Assembly (NCBI RefSeq): GCF_002005225.1
Contig: NZ_CP019724.1
Location: 620,001 to 684,000 of the forward strand
Direction of reading: 5' to 3'
Source: Streptomyces pactum
GTDB taxonomy: Bacteria > Actinomycetota > Actinomycetes > Streptomycetales > Streptomycetaceae
DNA: 64,000 nt
Made by a program: the position numbers and the translations under genes
In this document: positions 27,087-34,731 of the stretch, piece after piece
How positions within the stretch are numbered: position 1 is the first letter of the stretch
How the letters are laid out: every line of letters begins with the position of its first letter
The notes under the pieces: model-generated
Told to the model about the DNA's origin: nothing
The model's database searches: none
The model's input: the letters and a program-made list of their open reading frames with translations, nothing else

Positions 27087-28075
27087 AGCCCTTCGCCTAC
27101 GTACGGGCCGGCAGCGTCGAGGAGGCCACCGACGCGTTCGCCGCCCACCCCGGCGCCCGCTACCTCGGCGGCGGCACCAACCTCGTCGACCTGATGAAGC
27201 TGGGCGTGGAGACGCCCGCCGCGCTCGTCGACGTCACCCGGCTCCCGCTGGACGCGGTGGCGGAACTGCCCGACGGCGCGCTGCGGGTCGGCGCGATGGT
27301 GCGCAACAGCGACCTCGCGGCCCACCCCGCCGTCCGCGACCGCTACCCCGCGCTCTCGCAGGCCCTGCTCGCGGGCGCCTCGGGGCAGTTGCGCAACGCC
27401 GCCACCACGGGCGGCAACCTGCTGCAGCGCACCCGCTGCCCCTACTTCCAGGACCTGTCCAAGCCCTGCAACAAGCGGGCGCCCGGCACCGGCTGCGGCG
27501 CACTGGAAGGCGTGCACCGCGATCACGCGGTGCTCGGCCACTCCGAGCAGTGCATCGCCACCCACCCCTCGGACATGGCGGTGGCGCTCGCCGCCCTCGA
27601 CGCCCGCGTGGAACTGCACGGGCCCGAGGGCACGCGGAGCGTTCCCGCCGCCGACTTCCACCGGCTGCCGGGGCAGCACCCGGAGCGGGACACGGAGATC
27701 CTCCCCGGCGAGCTGATCACCGGCGTGGTCCTGCCGTCCGCCACGGCCGGGCTGCCGTCGGAGTACCGCAAGGCGCGGGACCGGGCGTCGTACGCCTTCG
27801 CCCTGGCCTCCGTCGCCGCGGTGCTGCACGTGGCGGACGGAGTGGTGGAGCGGGCCGGGGTCGCCTTCGGGGCGCTGGCGCACCGGCCCTGGCGGGCCCG
27901 GCGGGCCGAGGACGCGCTGGTGGGCGCGGCGCCCACCACGGCGGCGTTCGAGCACGCCGTCGACCTGGAGCTGGCCGCCGCCGAGCCGCTGCGGGACAAC
28001 GCCTACAAGGTGCCGCTGGCCCGCCGGCTGGCGCTGGACGTACTGGGCCGGCTCGCCCCGCCGACCACGACCTGA
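27083..28075 (+). CDS. paoB: Aldehyde oxidoreductase FAD subunit with [4Fe-4S] insertion, PaoB/YagS type
   Basis: A 330-residue FAD-binding subunit. FAD-contact loops are ARYLGGGTNLVDLMK (about 25-39) and the second glycine-rich segment LRNAATTGGNLLQR. Four cysteines (119, 129, 138 and 157) lie in the extended loop RTRCPYFQDLSKPCNKRAPG onward. This loop holds an additional [4Fe-4S] cluster in E. coli PaoB and distinguishes these enzymes from ordinary xanthine dehydrogenases. The GTG overlaps the paoA stop. It is followed 28 bp later by the molybdenum subunit behind a GGAGGA site. The electron acceptor, oxygen or a ferredoxin-like protein, is not deducible. Confidence 0.92.
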   Translation: MKPFAYVRAGSVEEATDAFAAHPGARYLGGGTNLVDLMKLGVETPAALVDVTRLPLDAVAELPDGALRVGAMVRNSDLAAHPAVRDRYPALSQALLAGASGQLRNAATTGGNLLQRTRCPYFQDLSKPCNKRAPGTGCGALEGVHRDHAVLGHSEQCIATHPSDMAVALAALDARVELHGPEGTRSVPAADFHRLPGQHPERDTEILPGELITGVVLPSATAGLPSEYRKARDRASYAFALASVAAVLHVADGVVERAGVAFGALAHRPWRARRAEDALVGAAPTTAAFEHAVDLELAAAEPLRDNAYKVPLARRLALDVLGRLAPPTTT

Positions 28076-28103
28076 GAACCCCGGCGTCCACGAGGAGGAC
28101 TCC

Positions 28104-30233
28104 ATGACCGGCACCGAGACCGTCCTGGGCGCCCCAGCCGAGCGCCGGGAGGGGCGGGAGAAGGTCACCGGCACCGCCCGGTACGCCGCCGAGTACGACG
28201 CTCCCGGCCGCGCCCAGGCCTGGCCCGTGCCGGCGGCGGTCGCGCGGGGACGGGTGACCGGCGTCGACACCGCCCCGGCGCTCGCGCTGCCCGGCGTGCT
28301 CGCCGTGCTCACGCACGAGAACGCGCCCCGGCTCGGGGACCCGGACGACCCCACCCTCGCCCTGCTGCAGAGCCCGCAGGTCCCGCACCGGGGCTGGTTC
28401 GTGGGCCTGGTGGTGGCCGAGACCCTGGAGGCGGCGCGGGCCGGTGCCGCCGCCGTCCGTGTCACGTACGAGGCGGAGGGCCACGACGTGACGCTCACCG
28501 CCGCACATCCGAAGGCGTACGTCCCCGAGTCGGCCAACGGCGGGTTTCCGGCCGTCACCGAACACGGCGACCCCGACGGCGCCTTCGCGTCCTCGGCGAC
28601 GCGGCTCGACGTCGAGTACCGGGTACCGCCTCTGCACAACCATCCGATGGAGCCGCACACCAGCACGGCGCGGTGGGACGGCGGCCGGCTGACCGTGCAC
28701 TCCTCCAGCCAGGGCACCAGCGCCGTGCGCGCGGAGCTCGCCAGGATGTTCGAGGTGCCCGAGGAGCGGATCACCGTCCTGGCCGAGCACGTGGGCGGCG
28801 GCTTCGGGTCGAAGGGCACGCCCCGCCCCGACGTGGTGCTGGCCGCGATGGCGGCACGGGAGACCGGCCGGCCGGTCACCGTCGCGCTGCCGCGCCGCTA
28901 CCTGCCCGCCGTCGTCGGCCACCGTGCGCCGACCCTGCACCGGCTGCGCCTGGGGGCCGGCACGGGCGGCCGGCTCACGTCCCTCGTGCACGAGGTGACG
29001 ACGCACACCTCCCGGGTGAAGGAGTTCGTGGAACAGGCGGCGGTCCCGGCGCGCGTCATGTACGCCGCCCCCGCCCTGCGCACGCGCCACCGCGTGGTGC
29101 CGCTGGACGTGCCCACGCCGTCCTGGATGCGTGCCCCGGGCGAGTGCCCCGGCATGTACGCGCTCGAGTCCGCGATGGACGAACTGGCCGTCGAACTCGG
29201 TATGGACCCGGTCGAACTGCGGATCCGCAACGAGCCGGAGACCGAGCCCGACAGCGGCAAGCCGTTCAGCAGCAGGCATCTCGTGGAGTGCCTGCACGAG
29301 GGCGCCCGCCGCTTCGGCTGGGAGGGCCGCGATCCGCGACCGGGATCCCGCAGCGCCGGTCCCCTGCTGGTCGGCAGCGGGGTCGCCGCGGCCACGTATC
29401 CGGTCCTGGTGTCGCCGTGCGCGGCGTCCGCGCGGGCCCTGCCCGACGGCGGTTTCCTGGTGCGCGTCAACGCCACCGACATCGGCACGGGCGCCCGGAC
29501 GGTCTGTGCCCAGGTCGCGGCCGACGCCCTCGGCGTGCCGCTGGACCGGGTCCGTATCGAAGTGGCCGACAGCGACATCGGTTTCGCGCCCATGGCCGGC
29601 GGCTCCTCGGGCACCGCCTCCTGGGGGTGGGCCGTGCACGAGGCGTGCGTGCGGCTGACCGGCCGCCTGGCCGAGCACTCCGGGCCGCTGCCCGACGAGG
29701 GGATCGCGGCCGACGCCGACACCTCCGGCGCCGCCGACGCCGAGAGTCCCTTCGCACGCCACGCGTTCGGCGCGCACTTCGCCGAGGTCACCGTCGACAC
29801 GGTCAGCGGCGAGGTCAGGGTGAGGCGGCTGCTCGGCGTCTTCGCGGCGGGACGCATCCTCAACGCCCGCACGGCGCGCTCCCAGTTCATCGGGGGTATG
29901 ACGATGGGCCTGGGCATGGCGCTGACCGAGGACAGCACGGTGGACCCGGCGTTCGGCGACTTCACCGAGTCCGACCTGGCCTCGTACCACGTGCCCGCGC
30001 ACGCCGACGTCTCGGCGGTGGAGGCGCACTGGATCGACGAGGACGACGCCCACCTCAACCCGATGGGCAGCAAGGGCATCGGCGAGATCGGCATCGTCGG
30101 CTCGGCCGCGGCCGTCGGCAACGCCGTCCACCACGCCACGGGCATCCGCTTCCGTGAACTCCCCCTCACTCCGGACCGGGTGCTCACCGGTCTGCTCGAA
30201 CACGAGCATCCGGCCGGCATGTTGGGAACGTGA
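28104..30233 (+). CDS. paoC: Aldehyde oxidoreductase molybdenum-cofactor subunit, PaoC/YagR type
   Basis: A 709-residue catalytic subunit holding the molybdopterin cofactor; it oxidises aldehydes, often aromatic, to carboxylic acids. It begins with the conserved REGREKVTGTARYAAEY block. It contains GGGFGSKG near 232 and APGECPGMYALESAMDELA near 342, and ends with the catalytic base Glu661 in GSKGIGEIGIVGS. All three subunits are intact and complete an operon 26523-30233. The PaoD/XdhC-type insertion chaperone normally next to such genes is absent here and must act in trans. A very strong hairpin starts one base after its stop. Confidence 0.93.
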   Translation: MTGTETVLGAPAERREGREKVTGTARYAAEYDAPGRAQAWPVPAAVARGRVTGVDTAPALALPGVLAVLTHENAPRLGDPDDPTLALLQSPQVPHRGWFVGLVVAETLEAARAGAAAVRVTYEAEGHDVTLTAAHPKAYVPESANGGFPAVTEHGDPDGAFASSATRLDVEYRVPPLHNHPMEPHTSTARWDGGRLTVHSSSQGTSAVRAELARMFEVPEERITVLAEHVGGGFGSKGTPRPDVVLAAMAARETGRPVTVALPRRYLPAVVGHRAPTLHRLRLGAGTGGRLTSLVHEVTTHTSRVKEFVEQAAVPARVMYAAPALRTRHRVVPLDVPTPSWMRAPGECPGMYALESAMDELAVELGMDPVELRIRNEPETEPDSGKPFSSRHLVECLHEGARRFGWEGRDPRPGSRSAGPLLVGSGVAAATYPVLVSPCAASARALPDGGFLVRVNATDIGTGARTVCAQVAADALGVPLDRVRIEVADSDIGFAPMAGGSSGTASWGWAVHEACVRLTGRLAEHSGPLPDEGIAADADTSGAADAESPFARHAFGAHFAEVTVDTVSGEVRVRRLLGVFAAGRILNARTARSQFIGGMTMGLGMALTEDSTVDPAFGDFTESDLASYHVPAHADVSAVEAHWIDEDDAHLNPMGSKGIGEIGIVGSAAAVGNAVHHATGIRFRELPLTPDRVLTGLLEHEHPAGMLGT

Positions 30234-30283
30234 GCGCGGCACGTGGTCCGCGCCGGAGGTCCGGCGCGGACCACGTGCCGCGC
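30234..30283. terminator. Bidirectional terminator after the aldehyde oxidase operon
   Basis: Arms 30234-30257 and 30260-30283 are perfectly complementary over 24 bases with a minimal loop. It lies between the paoC stop and the convergent membrane protein gene. Confidence 0.88.
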
Positions 30284-30299
30284 GAGGCGGAGCGGGCGG

Positions 30300-31730
30300 T
30301 CAGTCCGCCGCGCGGCTCGCTCCCGCCGTCGGCCGGGCCTGCCGGCGCCTGGCGGGCGCCTGAGAGGCCACCCGTACGCACAGCGCCATGAGCGCGACCA
30401 GCGACGCGAGTACGGCGACCGCGACGGCGATCCAGGTGGGCGCGAGGGTGAGGTCCACGGCCGGGGACACTCGGGCCGACGGTGTCGTGCTGCCGTAGAG
30501 CCTGGCCGCGGCCAGCGCCGCCGGTCCCACGACCGCCGCGGCGAGCAGCGGTACGGCGGGTCGTACGGTCAGCAGCAGGGCCAGCACCAGGCAGAGCGCC
30601 GACAGTCCGAGGGCGGCCCCGTAGGCGCGGGCGGAGGCGTCGTTGTGGTGCAGTGGGAAGTAGGCCACGCCGCACCCGGCCAGGACGGCCGCGGTGAGCC
30701 AGACCGACCAGGCCGCACCCCGGGCGGACCGGCGCGCCGCACGGTCTCGGGGCGCGGGGTCACGGGTCGCGGGGTCGCGGTCATGTGACGCGGGGTCCCG
30801 CTCGCGCGACGCGCGGTCCTGGTTGCGGTCACGTCGCCGGCGGCCCAGGCGCGGTGTCCTGCGGCCTTCGCGGCCACGGCGGTCGGCCGCGGCGAAGGCG
30901 CCGGCCAGTCCCGCCGGACGGTGGGTGGGCTCCGGCTCGTCGTCGGCGGTTGTGTCCAGGGCCGCCCGCAGGTGCCGGGCGTCGGGGCGGTCCGGGCGTA
31001 CCCGTCCGTCCATGGCCAGTTGGCCGATCAGCTCGACCAGTTCCTCCACGGGCCGGCCGGTGGCGGCGGCCCGTACGGCCTCCTGCCCGCAGTGCGGCTC
31101 CAGGGGGGTGCGGTGCAGCAGTTCCATCAGCCGGGTGACGTCCTCGACCGAACGGCACTCCGCCGCCGCCCGGATCGCCTCGTCCGCGCTGTCCGACTGG
31201 CGCGGCGGCCGGGTCAGCAGGCCGACCAGCCGGGTGACGTCCTCGACGGAGCGGTTCACGCCGACGGCGCGCAGCGCGTCGATGGTGGCCTGCGCGTACC
31301 GGGGTGACTGCTCCAGCGTCGTGATCAGGTCGACCACCTCCTCCAGCGGCCGGTCGGCCACGGCGGCCCGCACCAGGTCGCCGACGGGATCGCCGAACTC
31401 GCGCACCACCGCGTCGTGGGGAACGGGTTCCTGGACGGAGGTCTCCTCGGGGAAGGGCTCCCGCGGGACGGGGGCGGGTTCACGGGGGACGGGCGGGGGT
31501 TTTGCGGCTGCGGGCTGGACTGCCTGGGGAGCAGGTGACTGGCGGGCGGGTGACTGGGGGGCGGGTGTAGGGGCGGCCGAGGGGTGGACGCTCGACACCT
31601 CGGCGTCGGCTCGCCCGGCCGACGGACGCACCGGGTGCGTGCCGGTGGCCGTGGTCGTCTCCCCGGTGGGCAGGTCCACGGCGGATATGGCGTACTCGGG
31701 CGAACGGGGTGCTGAAGAGCCGGTAGTCAT
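30300..31730 (-). CDS. Membrane protein with helical-repeat cytoplasmic domain
   Basis: A 476-residue protein of unknown function. Residues 1-105 are Pro/Ala-rich and probably disordered. From about 110 to 260 there are four related helical units of roughly 35-40 residues, visible as RPLEEVVDLITTLE, RSVEDVTRLVGLL, RSVEDVTRLMELL and RPVEELVELIGQL. Next comes a strongly charged low-complexity stretch (DRNQDRASRERDPASHDRDP). The C-terminus has four predicted membrane helices (about 350-460). The ATG at 31730 has GGAGAG upstream; a longer frame from 31877 adds unlikely sequence. The repeats suggest a protein-binding scaffold anchored to the membrane. Divergent from the YkvA-like gene. Confidence 0.75.
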   Translation of the reverse strand: MTTGSSAPRSPEYAISAVDLPTGETTTATGTHPVRPSAGRADAEVSSVHPSAAPTPAPQSPARQSPAPQAVQPAAAKPPPVPREPAPVPREPFPEETSVQEPVPHDAVVREFGDPVGDLVRAAVADRPLEEVVDLITTLEQSPRYAQATIDALRAVGVNRSVEDVTRLVGLLTRPPRQSDSADEAIRAAAECRSVEDVTRLMELLHRTPLEPHCGQEAVRAAATGRPVEELVELIGQLAMDGRVRPDRPDARHLRAALDTTADDEPEPTHRPAGLAGAFAAADRRGREGRRTPRLGRRRRDRNQDRASRERDPASHDRDPATRDPAPRDRAARRSARGAAWSVWLTAAVLAGCGVAYFPLHHNDASARAYGAALGLSALCLVLALLLTVRPAVPLLAAAVVGPAALAAARLYGSTTPSARVSPAVDLTLAPTWIAVAVAVLASLVALMALCVRVASQAPARRRQARPTAGASRAAD

Positions 31731-31949
31731 GATCTCTCCGTGTGGTGGGGGTGCGGCCGCCCTGCGTCCCCGACATGCGACTCGCGCTGTGTGCTGACCA
31801 TTACTAAGCACGTCCCGCGCACCGTGCCACTGGAGTAGGCCACAGGGATGAGAGACCCTTGCGTGCGGGCTTGTCACCGGCCCGAGCGGGAATCCGGGGA
31901 GTCAAGGCGCGTGCCGCGCGTCACGAGCACGCACCAGAAGGAGGGGCGG

Positions 31950-32273
31950 GTGGATACGACCACGATGGTGATCGCCGCGGTGGTGCTGCTCGCGGCAGCC
32001 GTCCTCGCGGCGGCGGTCGGCGTCCTGGTGCGGCTGGTCCGCACCCGGCGGGACCTCCGACGGGCCGGGCTGCCCACCGGTCCGAGGTGGGTCTTCTGGG
32101 GCGCCGTCCTCTACTTGGTACTGCCGGCCGACCTGGTGCCCGATCCCGTCTACCTGGACGACATCGGTGTACTGCTCCTCGCCCTGCGCTCCGCGCGCGG
32201 CTCTGTCGGCGGGCGGAGGGAGACCGCGGACCGGCGGGAAAGCACCGGCCCGCCTCATGACTACGCTGCGTAA
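31950..32273 (+). CDS. YkvA-like (DUF1232) small membrane protein
   Basis: A 107-residue protein beginning at GTG directly after GAGGGG. The first 30 residues form one membrane helix (MVIAAVVLLAAAVLAAAVGV). The DUF1232 signature follows as LYLVLPADLVPDPVYLDDIG near 60-80, with its conserved Pro, Asp and acidic residues. The C-terminal 25 residues are hydrophilic. The family is widespread and functionally uncharacterised. The graspetide precursor begins 120 bp downstream on the same strand, behind its own likely promoter, so co-transcription is possible but not required. Frames starting upstream at 31848 lack a ribosome-binding site. Confidence 0.82.
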   Translation: MDTTTMVIAAVVLLAAAVLAAAVGVLVRLVRTRRDLRRAGLPTGPRWVFWGAVLYLVLPADLVPDPVYLDDIGVLLLALRSARGSVGGRRETADRRESTGPPHDYAA

Positions 32274-32304
32274 GGAAACCAATCACCCGTTCGATTCGTA
32301 TAAG
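32274..32304 (+). promoter_or_regulatory. Possible promoter of the graspetide operon
   Basis: An AT-richer patch holds TATAAG at 32299-32304, 88 bases before the precursor ATG. GGAAAC at 32274-32279 sits at a distance compatible with an ECF-type -35 paired with CGTAT at 32297. Both readings are tentative. Confidence 0.35.
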
Positions 32305-32392
32305 TCTCTGGAAGCCGAAGGCAGTCGGCGGACCAGGCGACGGCGCAAAGGAACCATCGCCTGCTCGGCGCAGCACCGACCAGGGAGAGACG

Positions 32393-32584
32393 ATGAAACC
32401 GTTCGCGCTCAACTACGCACGCCCGGCAGTGGAGTTGGACGCCACGACTCCGTACGTCTACGACTCCGGGCTGCAGTTGAACGTGCTTTCGGACGGGCGG
32501 GTGGCCGCCTGTGACCACGCCTTGTTGAGAGACCTGGGGACCACGACCTCCACCGCGGGGTCGAAGACTCACTTCGACGACTGA
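32393..32584 (+). CDS. tgmA: Graspetide (ATP-grasp-modified RiPP) precursor peptide
   Basis: A 63-residue ribosomal precursor for an omega-ester/amide cross-linked peptide. The N-terminus MKPFALNYARPA carries the PFAL..ARP leader motif of the actinobacterial grasp-target family. The C-terminus LGTTTSTAGSKTHFDD is a plausible core. It has a run of Thr/Ser donors (50-54, 57, 59), Lys58 and two terminal acceptors Asp62 and Asp63, so at most two side-chain esters or amides to those aspartates are expected. AGGGAGAG precedes the ATG. The cognate ATP-grasp ligase starts 16 bp downstream. No protease or transporter is adjacent. The recognition is from family knowledge; the product structure is unknown. 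Confidence 0.9.
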   Translation: MKPFALNYARPAVELDATTPYVYDSGLQLNVLSDGRVAACDHALLRDLGTTTSTAGSKTHFDD

Positions 32585-32600
32585 ACACGGGCCGTCGAGA

Positions 32601-33587
32601 ATGACCGTCTTGATCCTGACCTGTGAAGAGGACGTCACCGCCGACATGGTGGTGGTGCACCTGAACGCGTCGGGTGTACCGGTGGTCCGCCTGGACCCCG
32701 CCGACCTGACCGACTCCGTCGCGCTCTCCGGCGAGTTCGTGCACGGCTCGTTCCGGGGCCATCTGTCCTCGGGGGGCCGCCTGGTGAGCATCGGCGGGCT
32801 GCGGTCCGTCTGGGTGCGCAGGCCGGGCGGCGCGGCCACGCGGGCCGCCGAGCCCTCCGCGTGGCTGACCGAGGAGTCCGGGCAGGCGCTCTACGGCATG
32901 CTCCGTGACTGCGGGGCGCGCTGGATGAACCAGCCCGACGCGGCGCACCGGGCCCGGTACAAGCCGTGGCAACTGCGTCTCGCGCAGCAGTGCGGGCTGC
33001 CCGTGCCGGCGACGCTGATCACGACGTTCCCACGCGCCGCCCGGGAGTTCGCCGAGCGCTACCCGGACCTGGTCGTCAAGCCCGTCTCGGGCGCGCATCC
33101 GCAGGACCCGCCCCTGGCGGTGCCGACCAGCAGGGTGCCGCCCGAGGCCGACTTCTCCGCCGTCGCCCACGGCCCGACGCTGCTGCAACGCCGGGTCGCC
33201 AAGCGTGCCGACATCCGTCTCACGGTCGTCGGCGACGAGTTGCTGGCCGCGCGCAAGACGACCCTCGCGGGCCTGGACCCCGACGACGTGGACGTCCGAT
33301 TCTCGGCGTCCCCCGAGCCGTGGCGGCCCGCCGAGGTGCCGCCCCGCGTCGCCGAGGCCGTCCGCGCCTACCTCCGCGCGGCGGGACTGGCCTACGGTGC
33401 CCTCGACTTCGCCGAGGACGGCGACGGAACCTGGTGGTTCCTGGAGTGCAACCAGTCGGGGCAGTTCGGCTTCGTCGAGGTGGACACCGGTCAGCCGATC
33501 GCCCGCACCATCGCCGAGTGGCTGGCCCGGCCCGGCGCCGGGGATCCGGTGGACGCCGGCGGCCCGGGCACGACGGCCGTCGGATGA
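32601..33587 (+). CDS. tgmB: ATP-grasp peptide maturase (MvdD/TgmB family)
   Basis: A 328-residue ATP-grasp ligase expected to activate acidic side chains of the precursor as acyl-phosphates and join them to Thr, Ser or Lys. The N-terminal lobe has the MvdD-like start (VLILTCEEDVTADMVVVHLN) and WVRRPG near 71. The ATP-binding Lys160 lies in LVVKPVSGA. Metal-binding residues are in LDFAEDGDG (Asp269) and FLECNQSGQFGF (Glu282, Asn284). It directly follows the precursor gene. Its stop overlaps the start of a 32-codon frame where a TgmC-type methyltransferase is expected in related clusters but is not found. The enzyme looks intact. Confidence 0.93.
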   Translation: MTVLILTCEEDVTADMVVVHLNASGVPVVRLDPADLTDSVALSGEFVHGSFRGHLSSGGRLVSIGGLRSVWVRRPGGAATRAAEPSAWLTEESGQALYGMLRDCGARWMNQPDAAHRARYKPWQLRLAQQCGLPVPATLITTFPRAAREFAERYPDLVVKPVSGAHPQDPPLAVPTSRVPPEADFSAVAHGPTLLQRRVAKRADIRLTVVGDELLAARKTTLAGLDPDDVDVRFSASPEPWRPAEVPPRVAEAVRAYLRAAGLAYGALDFAEDGDGTWWFLECNQSGQFGFVEVDTGQPIARTIAEWLARPGAGDPVDAGGPGTTAVG

Positions 33588-33682
33588 GTGCGGTGCACCG
33601 CACTGCCGCCACCGACGACGGCACCGCACACGCCTTCGCGGCAGTGAGGGAGGGCGTGGCGTACCCGGTGTCCGCGGTCTGA
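33584..33682 (+). CDS. Short frame coupled to the ATP-grasp gene, possible peptide or remnant
   Basis: A 32-codon frame starting at the ATGA overlap with the maturase stop, encoding MSAVHRTAATDDGTAHAFAA and a short VREGVAYPVSAV end. It has no leader motif like the precursor and no enzyme motif. In related clusters this position holds a methyltransferase gene, so this may be the eroded start of one, a small accessory peptide, or chance. I see no similarity strong enough to choose. Confidence 0.3.
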   Translation: MSAVHRTAATDDGTAHAFAAVREGVAYPVSAV

Positions 33683-33697
33683 TCCGCCGGGCAGGTG

Positions 33698-33913
33698 CTA
33701 GTGCGGGCGCGGGCCGGGCAGCAGGGCGGTGCGTTGCCAGCCGGCGCCCGGGGACGGCTGCCGTTCGGCGCCGGGCAGGTGGCCGGGTGAGTGCAACGGG
33801 CGCATGACAACCTCCAGCTCCCTGCTCACGCGCTCGGCATCCCGTCGCACCTGCTCGGGGACGTCACCGCGTTCGGCGACGAGTCGGTCGTAGATGGGGG
33901 AATCCTGGAACAC
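33698..33913 (-). CDS. Small conserved hypothetical protein (71 aa)
   Basis: A 71-residue soluble protein with an amphipathic helical N-terminal half (MFQDSPIYDRLVAERGDVPE, then QVRRDAERVSRELEVVM) and a Pro/Gly/Arg-rich tail. The GTG start has only a weak ribosome-binding site, but codon usage is typical. No function is known to me. It converges with the graspetide cluster and lies downstream of the four-helix membrane protein gene in the same direction (109 bp gap). Confidence 0.6.
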   Translation of the reverse strand: MFQDSPIYDRLVAERGDVPEQVRRDAERVSRELEVVMRPLHSPGHLPGAERQPSPGAGWQRTALLPGPRPH

Positions 33914-34021
33914 CCGTCAACGTGCCTTTCGTGTCGTCCGCCCCCGCACGGAGGCGCGACTGAGCAGTCTAGGCGCCCGTCCCTCCTGTGGTGTGCATTC
34001 GGTCCAGGAGGTGACGGCGGC

Positions 34022-34525
34022 TCACGCGCCGGTCGTGGAGCCGGGCCGGACGATCATGAGGACCGTGACGGTGGCCCACAGCAGGTTGAACAGTCCGGTG
34101 AACATGGCGAGCCGGGCGGTGCGGGCGTGCTCGACGGGCTCGCGGCCGGTCAGTTGCTCCAGCAGTTCCTCCTGGCGGGGCAGGACGAAGGCGATCAGGA
34201 TGCCGGCGGCGGCCGCGGTCAGGGCGATGGACGTGATGAGCCACGCGTCCCCCAGGACACCCATCGCCGCGGCGGTGGCGAAGCCGAGGACCGGCACCGC
34301 GATGCCGAGGCCGGCGTAGACCCGGCAGATGCGGTGCAGCAGCCGGACGGTGCCCACGTCCCCGGCGCCCCCGGCGGCCGCGGGGTCGGTCCCGGCCCCG
34401 GCCCCCGCGGGCACCGCCGCCACAACTCGTCGGGCGGCCGGCGGGAACATGCTGGCCGCGACGGTGACGGGCCCGACGGCGATGATGGCGGCCAGGACGT
34501 GGAGGGACAGCAGGATCTTGGTCAT
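34022..34525 (-). CDS. Small integral membrane protein, DUF2269-like
   Basis: A 167-residue protein with four predicted transmembrane helices (LLSLHVLAAIIAVGPVTVAA; AGLGIAVPVLGFATAAAMGV; ITSIALTAAAAGILIAFVL; LAMFTGLFNLLWATVTVLMI). An Ala/Gly-rich loop of about 25 residues follows helix 1. The first helix with its conserved His resembles DUF2269-type proteins of unknown function. The ATG at 34525 follows GGAGC; a frame from 34573 adds unlikely residues. It is divergent from the GlxA-type regulator, which may control it. Confidence 0.75.
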   Translation of the reverse strand: MTKILLSLHVLAAIIAVGPVTVAASMFPPAARRVVAAVPAGAGAGTDPAAAGGAGDVGTVRLLHRICRVYAGLGIAVPVLGFATAAAMGVLGDAWLITSIALTAAAAGILIAFVLPRQEELLEQLTGREPVEHARTARLAMFTGLFNLLWATVTVLMIVRPGSTTGA

Positions 34526-34731
34526 CGGTCGGAGCTCCGGTGGGCAGGTTCGGTGGAATGCGGTGGGAGCCACGCTAGGAAGCGGCCGGGTGATCGCACA
34601 GAGGCTGAAATGACAGCTTCCAACGGATTCTCGCCAACGCCCTCACCAGGGGGTGATGGACCGGAAGAAGGCGGAGCGGGCGGTGTGCGCGGGGTTCTGG
34701 CCCCGGCGGGAACCCGCCTATCGTGGCGGTC

